From Cardiocondyla obscurior (lineage: Eukaryota > Arthropoda > Insecta > Hymenoptera > Formicidae): a DNA stretch of 64,000 nt. The position numbers were made by a program, and so were the translations under genes. Below, piece by piece: positions 13,608 to 23,600 of the stretch; the first letter of the stretch is position 1; the number at the start of each line of letters is the position of its first letter. Location of the stretch: NCBI RefSeq assembly GCF_019399895.1, contig NC_091865.1, positions 253,001-317,000 on the forward strand. The letters are read 5' to 3'. The notes under the pieces were generated by a model that had not been told where the DNA came from, made no database searches, and saw only the letters and a program-made list of their open reading frames with translations.

Positions 13608-15947
13608 CGGTCGTGGTTATCAGCGACTACTTGCCACTGAGCAAACCCAACGCGGCGGATATGCAAAGTTTGACGTTCGTGGATGCGCTAATGGCCGAGC
13701 TGAAACGAGTCTCTCAAGATGATGGCGCCATTTAACTGGATGTTCTCAGAGATGATATTCCATTGAAGATTCTCTAAGGACACGACGTCTAGCGCAGCTT
13801 CAAGTAAACGCGTCATCGCAAAACTTGCGCGTTACGAAATGATTCGGTAACAGCGTTACATTATGCTACAGATGTTACAATATACGAGAACATTAATTAA
13901 ATGGAACGCCGTACACGAGAGGCGGGCATATCGGAAACAAAGCGGTCTGTGAAAAGCAAAGAGATGGAATGCGCTTGATTTAATGTAAAATCTACAAATC
14001 GCTCCGCGGGATAAATTAATGCAAATTGTTTTCAGTTTTCGAAAGATTTAATTAGAAATTTTCCCCGCGAAAATCACGTCCACGTGAACGGATCCGTACG
14101 TGAAAACCAAGTATTTCCACGTTCATTTTCATTTCTGGCAGTTGTAAAACTTGTCGCAGGGAAGCAAATTCGCGTGAATTTGTCATAGACTCGAGCGTAT
14201 CAAACGTCCTTATTCAGATTTCATCGGGCACCATCTTGATTTATTCGTCGCGCAAAGTATGATTACATTTCGAGACCGATGGCAAAGGCGTAAATGACGA
14301 TCGATGGTTAAGTTAAGCCTTTCCGGAGTTTTCTTTGAAATGTAAATCACGATGCACCCGTCGCCTGAGAATGAAGACGCGGCGACCAAGTTAAATTGCG
14401 ACGAAGGACGGTCTCATTGCCAACCGCCTCCATAACGGGCCGTCGATTGAAGCTGCCGCTTAATGAACTGTAATTGTCGCGGACCGTCATTGATCGAGAA
14501 TTGCCCGGGGAGCCGGTGGAAAATGTAAAGTACTTAGTCGATTCTTTTTGTCGTAACTTAAAAAGCCAACCGCGAGAAATCTTGACGCAAAACGTAAACC
14601 TCATTTATTTTATCGTTTGTCTTAATTATCTTCATTGCGATCGCGTATGAACTGCGCAATCTTGAAATATTCATTTTAATTTAAAAATACTCCGTCCAAT
14701 TAATTTCGAAATCGCGCAAAGAGATCAGCGTGAATTTTCATTACTATTATATATATTTATTTTAAATAATTAATAATAAAAGTGGCAAAAGTTACCGACG
14801 AAAAAAAAAAATCTTATAAATATAAATATAATTTATTAAAAAAATTGTTATATATTGTTCATCCGTGTCGCGCGCGCGTCTGTATTTCTAGTCTTTTATC
14901 GTTTAATAAAGTCTCGTGAACTAGCTGTTGTGTGCCGAGTATAAAAAAAGGTGGCAACCGCAAGCGTGATAGAAAATTTGAATTTATATTGGATGACGTC
15001 AGTCAAACTATGACCCCGATTTTCAATACGTTCGTATAAGAAGCGCGGTTTTATAACGATAAACTCCCAGGTGGAATCCGGCAAAATATACAAGAATGAA
15101 TTACTAACAGTTTCCATTCTCATTCGTAACTATAAAAACCGCTCGTTGCGTTTACAAGATACGTCAGTTTTAACAAGGCACTTGTTATACCGATATTAAA
15201 TAATTATAGCATTTGCGAACTAGCGAGACAATAATGTCTCTACGTCTAATGTCGCGAAATTCAGAAAATGTTATCGTTGGACTCCAGTCGCATCCTTTTA
15301 TGTGAATGGACGTGCTATGCATACGAGATGCACCAAAAGCTACGTAGCAACTCTTGACGTTCAAAAGCCCAAACATGACTCTCTTTTCCTTCTCGACACT
15401 TTCCTTTTCCGCTGTTTATCAAATGTAATTTTTTAAATTGTTACAATTTTGTCGTAAGACTTTAAAATAAATATTATGTAAAAAAATTGTGCGTGCGCAA
15501 TTAAATATACCCTCCCGAATATTTTACGCAATTTTGTTGTATCAGCAAAAAAAAAAAAAATTAAAAAGATACATTCCTCATACAGTGCATATTTATTAAG
15601 AGCTTCTGACGTAACTGCTATGTTTTAAAATTATTTTCGCCCGAAATTTATCTAAATTTTAATGCAATTAAATTGCCACAATATTTGCATGCGGAATGTG
15701 CACACTCGCGTATATTGCACTTTTGTCACGTCAAAGGCAATCGCGCGACAATTTCTAAAAGCAACCTCGTTCAGCATTTATGAAAACGTTTATGCAAACT
15801 TTGGAATTTAAATTCAAGCGGCAACCAGTTTTCATCGTGAACATACGTGTAATAACTTTGCTGTCGCTCACTTGGATTGATCGCGTTATTAACAACTCTT
15901 ACATGAATTTTTATACATATACATACATACAGTCTAGACGAGGTATG

Positions 15948-15971
15948 TTTTTTTTTTTTAAAAAAAAAAAA
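15948..15971. repeat. T12-A12 perfect palindrome
   Basis: Twelve T residues are followed directly by twelve A residues, making a 24-bp perfect palindrome. It could arise from a head-to-head poly-A insertion or by slippage. Confidence 0.9.
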
Positions 15972-18950
15972 GGTTTAGCCAACGACATTAATACGTATTG
16001 ATAGTGTATAATAATGTGTAATAAAAATAATTATAAATCATAAAACGTAGCATTAAAAATCTAATAAAATAAAATAATTTTTATAATTGAAAAACAACAG
16101 TATTTCTGTTAATGAAAAAGAAAAATCAGATTTACTAGAATCGGTATCTACTTCTTAAACTAGCGGAATGCGCGTAGTTTAGTTCGTTATACGAGAAAGT
16201 AAGGAAACATAGAATAGAGGAAAACGATGGAAAAAAAAAAAAAAAGGTAACATACAAAATAAGAATGAAATATACGATCGCAGTATTTTCGCGTATAGGT
16301 CGAAAGCAAAATAAAGTAACCGCAAACGTTTTATGTACGCTGGCGTTTATTTCCACGATTCGACTCGATGTAAGTTATGAAAGCAATTCCGTTTTTCTAT
16401 ACACGTTAAAAAAAAAAAAAAAAAAATTATTGTCAGATACTAAAATAGACAGAAATTGTAAAATTACACGTAATAATTTTAGACTTCCTTTTTTATTCTC
16501 TTAAAAATTTATTCTATCATAACGTGTTAAAAAAATGGCTTTTACCAAAAATGCATGAAATATGTCTATTAATCTATCCGAATTATATCCGAGAAAGTAA
16601 CTTAATTGATCTATCTATAAAGTCAAAACGAGATTGACGCGCATATCTAACGAATTTGAGTTGACGTTCCAACACGAATTTGATTTGTACGGAACATTAA
16701 GCCTTTTGCTTTGACATGATTTGCAGACGAGAGATAGCACATCAATCGATTCTCGCGACGTATGCCTATCGTAGTATTCTTCATGGAAAACGTTCCAATA
16801 ATTCACCGGGGCAGATCGAGGTGTGCACGATACGTTTCGCGGGTTCTAGAAATGTGATGTGCGTAGCACATCGTCACTTTTTTCCCCCCTTTTTACGGTT
16901 CTAATTTCGCAGACGATATATGTCGCTATTGACGAGATACGACAGAAGGTGTCGTGGTACCGCCAAGCATGAACGTTGCGTGACACGAAAATGCTTATGT
17001 CATAAAGTCAAGACCGTAGTGGTAATCCGCACGATCGCTAAGTCATAAATATCAATCGGAGAAATGCACATAAATTGGACGTATTGATCAACGTGTCGAT
17101 AAGAAAAGTTTTATCTAAAAGCACGAAAATAAAATTAGCCCGTTTCGGAAAACCTATATCGGATGAAACAGAGTTCCGAGAAAGATACATTAACGAATTA
17201 AAAAAAGAAAAAAAAAGTGACCGATTTAAAAAATTAAAATTTTATAAAAGATCTCGAAAAAATAAAAGTGCATATTTTAAATAAATCTACATAAATTAGC
17301 GAGTCTTTGATATTAATAGTTGCTAGTAGCGTTCGATAAAATAAGAAATATCTATCTAATTCACTTGCGAAGTACTAAAGTGACTAATGAATTGCGTGCG
17401 CGTTAATCAACAACATTTCCGCAAATGAGCATTAACAGACGACAGTCACAGATGTTAACACTATTCGAATATCGCGTGCAACAGTCATGCTCGTCGATCT
17501 AATACACGTACTCATCATTTAAAGTCATGTTCTCATGACAAATCGTATCTGCGTATTATCGAGAACGCGAAATTGAAATGTTTCTATAATTTACGTAATT
17601 CTATAACAAGTTATACATTAGTATATGTTGTATTAAAAAATTGTTACCCTCCCGCATTTTATGTTAAATTGTATTAAATATTTTGCTAAAAATGTACATA
17701 TAAAATCCTATGTAAAACCCTATATAAATCTGAATAGTACAAAACGTACGAATTTTAGAAGATGTAGAAAGCAAACGTTCGAGGATTCAAGAATCGTGCG
17801 AGGATTCATGGATCTAAGGATTGAGAGAACATCCCTTGGATTTCAAGAAGCGTTTACGTCGTAAGAGCGCAAAGCATTTGCAAGAATCAAAGATATCAAA
17901 ATCTAGCCAACAGTTGGATCGATGCCAGCTGATTCTACGATCAAAAACGTATATTTCGAAGACATCTCCTTTGTCCAGTTTTCGTATAATAAAATCGTAA
18001 TTAAAATAGAATTTTCTCATAAGCAAAGCAAGTACGAAAACACGTTTTACGGAAACAGATCAAAGCAGATGAAGCTTGCCTTTAAAAATGTAAGTTCTTG
18101 ATGCGAGATCGAGTATACAAAAGAGTGATAAATGTTTAATGTTGGAAGTCAAACTGGATCGCGAACATTTCTGATGGTATGGCAAAAAAGTTTTTCTTTC
18201 AAAGTTTAACGGTAAAAAGTTCTATCGTGTGTATACACAGGCACTGATTTTTCTGTTCTCAGATCGAAAGACAGTTTCCTAACTCTTTTCTACGGGGAGT
18301 AAAACGACGTGGTTTATGTTCCGTTGTTCATCTAAGATCTAGTAGAATGCACATTGACTGGTTGGACGTGACTCTTATCTATGTGTTCGCTTTACCTGTC
18401 AACCAGGATATAACCGGTGTCTTGGTACCACCACTAAACGTGACTCGCATTCGCGCCTCTACTTCTATCTCACACTTTCGCTTGTCGCGCGACATTATCC
18501 AATGTCGTAAAACTGAAAGTCCTCGCGGCTTCGAGATATTCCTCAAACGATTTTGCTACCGGTCTTTCCGAATAAACGAGAGGCGCGGAAAGCTATCGTA
18601 AAAAGCAGGCGACAAACTAGAATTTAAAACCTGGCTCTTTCTAATCTTTGTAATAAGTAAAAGTAATTTTTTTTAATTTTACTAGCCGGCTGTTTCTATT
18701 CTTTTTTTTACTGTTAATAATATACCAGTATTTTACACATTATAGAACTTCCTTCATTATTTATTTTTTAATTTTTTATTTAAATTTGAATTATTTATTT
18801 ATAATAGCAAAATAATAATTTATTTAAAAATATCTTTTGCGGGAAAATAATTTGTATACGGTACTCGAAGAAACCATGCACGCGCTAAGCGCGCGCAATT
18901 TTTTGGGAAACCTCAATTATAAACTGAGAAAAAAAAATCCTGCGACTTAC

Positions 18951-18986
18951 TGAGCATGAACTTCAGCGGAGTAGAATTGCCAGTAA
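18951..18986 (-). ncRNA. Putative exon 7 (type B)
   Basis: A 36-nt exon with acceptor TTATGTTACAG and donor CA/GTAAGT. It carries the B core as ACTCCGCTGAAGTTCATG. Downstream on the minus strand, about 80 bp of flank matches the flanks after the other B exons: a T-run, a (T)AATT(G/A)-containing segment, then an alternating GC-rich palindrome (GCGCGCTTAGCGCG) at about 18881-18897. Confidence 0.5.
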
Positions 18987-19081
18987 CTGTAACATAAAAA
19001 AGAAATCATTAATGTTGACATCAGTCAGTTAATTAATAAGATTAATAAAAAAAAAAGATTTTTTTTTTAATTTATACTTAC

Positions 19082-19249
19082 TTAAGAGTTGCTCCGACGA
19101 TGTATGATGCCCCCCGGGCCTGCTCCTCCACTCAGATGGGACGTGTCGAGTCATCCTTCCGCGCCGCGCACAAGTAACTCGCGAACACCCCGACCGAGAT
19201 TTTATTCGCGACAATTAGTTAATATTCGCGCGCTATTTTTCGGCGATTC
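19082..19249 (-). ncRNA. Putative exon 6 (type A, long)
   Basis: The donor is AA/GTAAGT. The likeliest acceptor is TTTTTCAG at 19250, with a second candidate a few bases upstream. The A core reads CATCTGAGTGGAGGAGCAGG. From ATG 19172 it encodes MTRHVPSEWR, closely resembling exon 4, with a 3-base length difference and several replacement changes. Upstream of that ATG a 5-base insertion breaks the frame relation with exon 4. Confidence 0.45.
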
Positions 19250-19292
19250 CTGAAAAAGAAAAACCTGAAAAAAATACAAGTTACTGACTTAC

Positions 19293-19331
19293 CAATCTGC
19301 ATACAGCGGAGTTGTAGATTTCTGGCGTTGG
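19293..19331 (-). ncRNA. Putative exon 5 (type B)
   Basis: A 39-nt exon with acceptor ATGTTACAG and donor G/GTAAGT. It contains the B core in the shortened form ACTCCGCTGTATGCAG, lacking several internal bases found in the other copies. The preceding intron has the conserved 3' end with TGTCTACA and TTTTATTTTATGTTACAG-like sequence. Confidence 0.5.
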
Positions 19332-19444
19332 CTGTAACATAAAATAAAATATATTATTGTAGACATGTAAATTGGTTCATCAAATTAATTAAAAAAAAAA
19401 AGTAAAAGTTTTTTTTTAATTTAATTCAAAAAATTGATATTTAC

Positions 19445-19671
19445 CTATAAGTTGCTCCGCCGATGCATGATGCCTCCTGGTGGGCCTGCTCCTCCTCTCA
19501 GATGGGACGTGACGAGCCATCCTTCCGCGCACAAGTAACTCGCGAATGTACTCCCGTAAAATAATTAACGTAAAAAAAGCGACCGAAAACTAGCGGCACT
19601 CCCGATACGACCGACAAACCGGCTGCGGTTTGTTTAATTTACTGATATCGGCGATAACGGTACTATAATTT
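19445..19671 (-). ncRNA. Putative exon 4 (type A, long)
   Basis: This 227-nt exon has acceptor CTGTTACAG and donor G/GTAAAT. Its 3' third is a full A core, preceded by a segment reading TTCGCGAGTTACTTGTGCGC that recurs in exon 6. The frame entering from exons 2-3 stops at 19592-19590. A second frame starts at ATG 19520 (MARHVPSERR) and crosses into exon 5. Confidence 0.5.
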
Positions 19672-19771
19672 CTGTAACAGAAAAAAGACACAAAATAAAA
19701 ATTAGTAAAATGTTGTAAATAAAGTCAGTCCAAAAAAAAATTTTTTTAAGTAAAGCCGAAGTGATCTTTAC

Positions 19772-19857
19772 CTTCGAGATGTTGCGTCGATGCCCGATGC
19801 CTTTCCGAGGCCTCCTCCTCCTCTCAGGATGTCGGGAATGAAAGGCACACCAAGATC
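19772..19857 (-). ncRNA. Putative exon 3 (type A)
   Basis: The acceptor is TGTTACAG and the donor G/GTAAAG. The 86-nt exon contains the A core as CTGAGAGGAGGAGGAGGC. Joined to exon 2 the frame stays open, but the shared core is read in a different register from exon 2, so the two do not encode similar peptides. Confidence 0.5.
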
Positions 19858-19954
19858 CTGTAACACAAAAATTAATATTAAATTGTAGGAGCGTTCACTT
19901 TAATATTTATTGAAAGATTATTAATATTAGAGAAATAAAAAAAATAATTCTTAC

Positions 19955-20050
19955 CGTGGAGCTGCTCCATCGAAGCACGGTGCCTTTCCGAAGCCTCTTC
20001 CTCCTCTCAGAATATTTAGAATAGAATACGGTACTTCGGCTTCTCCTCAT
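19955..20050 (-). ncRNA. Putative exon 2 (type A)
   Basis: The acceptor is a pyrimidine-rich tract ending GTTTCAG and the donor is G/GTAAGA. The exon opens with ATG at its first base and is open for 32 codons. Its 3' half carries the A core in the form CTGAGAGGAGGAAGAGG, ending in a GGAGCAGCTCC variant. The preceding intron is 355 bp. Confidence 0.5.
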
Positions 20051-20405
20051 CTGAAACAGAAACGAGAACAATGATTATTATATGACGATATTTTTCGGTG
20101 TATTTTAACTACGTGTTCGATCGGCAGCCAGCACGCTCAAAGTTATTACCTGAACACCACGCAATGTTTTGTGTCGTGACCGCTGCTCGAGCTCACCTAC
20201 TTAACCCCGGTACGCGTTGCACGACGGAATTTACACCGAATATTCTATCACCTATTACTCGGAATGCACTACGGATATTTAACTGTTAATACATTAATAT
20301 GTTTAATACGTCGCTCTGTGCTTGTCGATCAAGTCGCGCTTCGACCGAGCCAAGAACACCGCTCCGGTGAAATGCGTATGATACGTAAAAGGAGATCGAA
20401 CTTAC

Positions 20406-20505
20406 TTTAGAGAGACGAGAGCTGTTCGCCCGTATTCTCCGTGTTGAGAGAAGAGTGGAAGATGTGATTCTTGCCGGGATACGTCTCCATACATGTAATA
20501 ATTAT
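20406..20505 (-). ncRNA. Putative exon 1 of the A/B transcript
   Basis: The exon ends at 20406 with AAA followed by GTAAGT. Its 5' end is unknown; I place it just below the promoter-like segment. It contains a complete 27-codon frame (ATG at 20490-20488, TAA at 20409-20407) beginning METYPGKNHI, which closes one base before the donor. The composition of this small frame looks protein-like, but it is too short to judge. Confidence 0.4.
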
Positions 20506-20506
20506 C

Positions 20507-20670
20507 ACACTTCCGGTGCGACCGCGTGCTCTTTTAATGCGTGCTATACGGTCTACCTGTGCCGAATGAGTGGGGTGGGGGAAGTCACGTAGCTCGCGCT
20601 CACCGCTAGCCGCCTACCGCTCGCACCCCCGCCACCCTCTCCTACCTGCCCCGCGCCCCGCGCCCCGTGC
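20507..20670 (-). promoter_or_regulatory. Putative GC-rich promoter of the A/B transcript
   Basis: This segment lies immediately upstream (minus strand) of putative exon 1. It holds ACCGGAAGT at 20517-20509, a perfect ETS-family motif, and an A/T-rich ATTAAAAG at 20538-20531 that could serve as a TATA-like element. The far end is strongly G-rich on the minus strand, with GGGG runs at 20666-20663, 20659-20656 and 20652-20649 separated by 3 nt and a further GGG at 20637-20635, so a G-quadruplex is possible. No start site can be fixed from sequence. Confidence 0.35.
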
Positions 20671-23600
20671 TCCCTTTGTACGTCTCACTCTTACGCAATT
20701 TAACGCTTAGCAATGTTGGAAAATTGATGGAACTTATTATATAATTTATAAAAAAATTAATTGCTTTACTCGGTGTCTTTCAGGCAAAATTTTTATAATT
20801 TTTTTTTAAACAAATACGAGAAATACTTCCACAAAATAAATATTAAAATTGAGGGCGCATTTGTTTAATTATTTTAATTGCCGCAACATGGTCAGATCGT
20901 CACGAGAGAATTGCTATATGAATTTAAAGTATTTAAGAAAATCATTAATTAAATTCTCATGTATATTTTATAACACAATATGTTAATTCTTAATTTTTAA
21001 TGCATATATAAATTTTTTGTAAAAGTTTACGTAAAAGAATTTAATACAGCTATGAATAAAATATCCTTTGCCGGTATTAAAAAAAAAAAGTTATTAAAAT
21101 ACTAAAATAAAAATAAAATAAAATATTTAATAAAAGAATATTTAAGATATTAATATCGAATTTTCAAATAAAGTAATTTTGAAGTATCGTTGAAATATTG
21201 CGACATTTTCCGACAGTTTGTTCGTTTAATAAATAAGCTAAAGATCATTGAAAATTATTTGGTTAAAGCTTGGCTAGAAAATTTCGGCCGCGAAACTCGG
21301 TAACGCGGTAGTGACACTGGTCATATGGAGCACAATGTCTGAAAGTGCCCTCAACATCCGGCATCTATTTTGAATTTATGGCTACGTAGGGTAGCGACGC
21401 CGGAAACAATATCGACTTTTCCGTCGGTGGAAATTTAAGGGCTCTCTCGTACTATGTCCCAGGCAGCGAACTTTCACCGATGCGTCCCACCGAATCGCGA
21501 ATGTACTCTCGGCTCGCTATTTAGGACACCGAGTAACGGCAGAAAGTTTTCTCTCGGAAACGAAAAGTGCGACCCAATGCGCGGTAATAAATGCGACAGA
21601 AGTCCACAGGGTAGGCGCGCATTTAACGTTTTCCAACTGGGTCGCTTGCGCGAGTTTTCAAGCTTCGAGTTTGCGAGCACGACGCAAACTCGATACGTGA
21701 GTGCGCGTACTGTATCGAATCGATACAGGAGTCGCATATCCTCGCAATAAGAAGTCACGAAGTTTTAATATTACGGTTATGGGCTATCAGGCACTTAGCA
21801 TATTAAAACTGCTGCGGCGAGATGCTTCTCACGGTCTGCGAACCGAACCGATCGTTGAGGGCTCCCAATGTCTGACCGAGACCATTCGCGGTTGTTCTCG
21901 ATAAATTCTTAAACGTACCAGAAGCAAATTCGTGCTTGTATTAAAAGCGACGGTTAATGATAATTGCCTCGCCGCTATCGACTTATTCATCAGCCAGTAA
22001 ACTTCGGTTCTCGATTTAGTGACGCGCGTAATTAATCCAGCGTACTCGGCGTTTTCTTCTGAAAGTCTTAATGAAGCAAGTTTAGCATGCGGCGATAAGT
22101 CGTCTGCTGTTAAACAAAAAAAAAAATAAAAAAAACAAAAAAAAAATAGCGCCAAAGTTCTAATTAGGTACATACTTTGTTATTTATGAAAAGCAGTAGT
22201 ATACGAAGTTAATAATCGATTCTATTGATATCAGAGGCGGTTTATTGCTAGAATAATAATTTAATCAGTACGAATATTTTATATTACCAAGGGAACTTTA
22301 TCGCATAATTATTCAAAATGTATGTAAAATATATAAGCTGTTATTTATTGAATATAAATATATTTTTACTAAAATATTAAATTATGGTGACTAAATTTCC
22401 GATGCAATATTAAATTGTATATATTAAATATGTATAAACGTATAATAATGATTAATCGTATAATACAAAAATCTTATTATTAAAATGCAATTAAGAATTT
22501 TGTGACGTGTTTAATAGATATATGTAGAATTATGATGACGTTAGACGTAAAGATGTTAGGAAATTCGAAATATCAGTTTTTAATAAAATTGTTGAGTTGA
22601 AACGAAAATAGGTACGCAGGAATAATTAAAATATTTGGAAATTTGAAGGGATGGGCAAACGTGAAACCTCATACATACGTATATATTTAGAACAAAAGAG
22701 ATTAAAGTTTAATAAACCCTATCTATCGAATTAAATAATTAAATTTAATGCAGACATCCTCGAGCGTTTGAATGTCCGTTACGACGTTTTCTCCTTTCAA
22801 AGGCATTCTTCCGATATTGGATGGAGCACCGCGAGCGATTTTTATTTTCGGGACTGTCATCCACGCGCGAACAATAGCACTTCCTCCCCTGTCTTTGCCC
22901 CTCAGTTTCCAGATGAGCGATTCGCGCCAGGATTTATTTCTTCCCCCGCGCGTTGAGAGTAAAAAAAAAAAGAACGGACGTATAGATACCCGCCACTGCA
23001 CGGAAACCGCAAGGTTATACTCTTTTCTATTCTGAGTCCTATCCATCTTTTGTCCAGATATGAACTTTGAAAAGATAATCGCTATATGCAATTCAATTCT
23101 TTAGGTAGACAAAAAATTTTTCCCTAATTAATTAGATATGCTAAATGTAATAACTGTAAATATTAATAATACAGTTAATAAAATATATAATTATATCTCA
23201 CGTGTACAGGAAACATTTTTAATGTAATGAGAAAATAATTAAAATAAAGAAAAATATATAAAATTTACATCTTTTAAGAATATAATCTAATTTAATTTTT
23301 CTATCCTTGTTTAAACTTTATAACTATCCAAGAGCATATTCCGGATTAAGTAGGTAGCGTGTATACTACTGGGACTCAACGAAGATTGTAGAAATCCTTG
23401 GTAACTTTGGACAGCGTACTATTAAGAGGTAGGTGCAGCTAGATTATCAAGGCGTCCATACGATGGTACAGTTAAACCTTCTTGCTACGGGATTCCAGCT
23501 GCATAGCCTTCCGGTAAAATTATCCTATCGTACTCTATGTCTAGCGAAGGTTTTCGAGATTTCGCTCAACCTAATCTTCATTGAAAATTGTTTCTGCAAA

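Larger units (their letters stand above)
9387..18860. other. No recognisable gene; mixed AT-rich DNA and CpG-rich patches
   Basis: I see no supported gene. CpG-rich patches occur at about 13.08-13.75 kb and 14.0-14.6 kb, and short unrecognised open frames (up to 105 codons) are scattered on both strands with no splice or homology support. Homopolymers include 14 A at 12535-12548 and 19 A at 16408-16426. A short tandem duplication of a TTTTTTTAACGCAAAG-type unit lies at about 11440-11477. Confidence 0.55.
18951..20505 (-). ncRNA. Inferred multi-exon transcript with repeated A/B exons (lncRNA-like)
   Basis: On the minus strand I can lay out seven putative exons with good splice signals: E1 (ending 20406), E2 (20050-19955), E3 (19857-19772), E4 (19671-19445), E5 (19331-19293), E6 (19249-19082) and E7 (18986-18951). 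Donors read GTAAGT, GTAAGA, GTAAAG or GTAAAT, and acceptors end TTACAG or TTTCAG. E2, E3, E4 and E6 share the exon-A core; E5 and E7 share the exon-B core. The blocks E4-E5 and E6-E7 look like a tandem duplication of one A-intron-B module. The gap between E5 and E6 is only 43 bp, too short for a normal insect intron, so those two are probably alternatives or separately joined. The A core is read in different frames in different exons, which argues for a non-coding RNA. A spliced 87-codon frame (20050 to 19590) exists but is weak evidence. Function is unknown. A donor at 18950 implies at least one further downstream exon that I cannot locate. Confidence 0.5.

Noticed and set aside
19250..19292. 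A 43-bp intron between exons 5 and 6
   Set aside because: It is shorter than workable insect introns; I treat the two exons as not directly joined.
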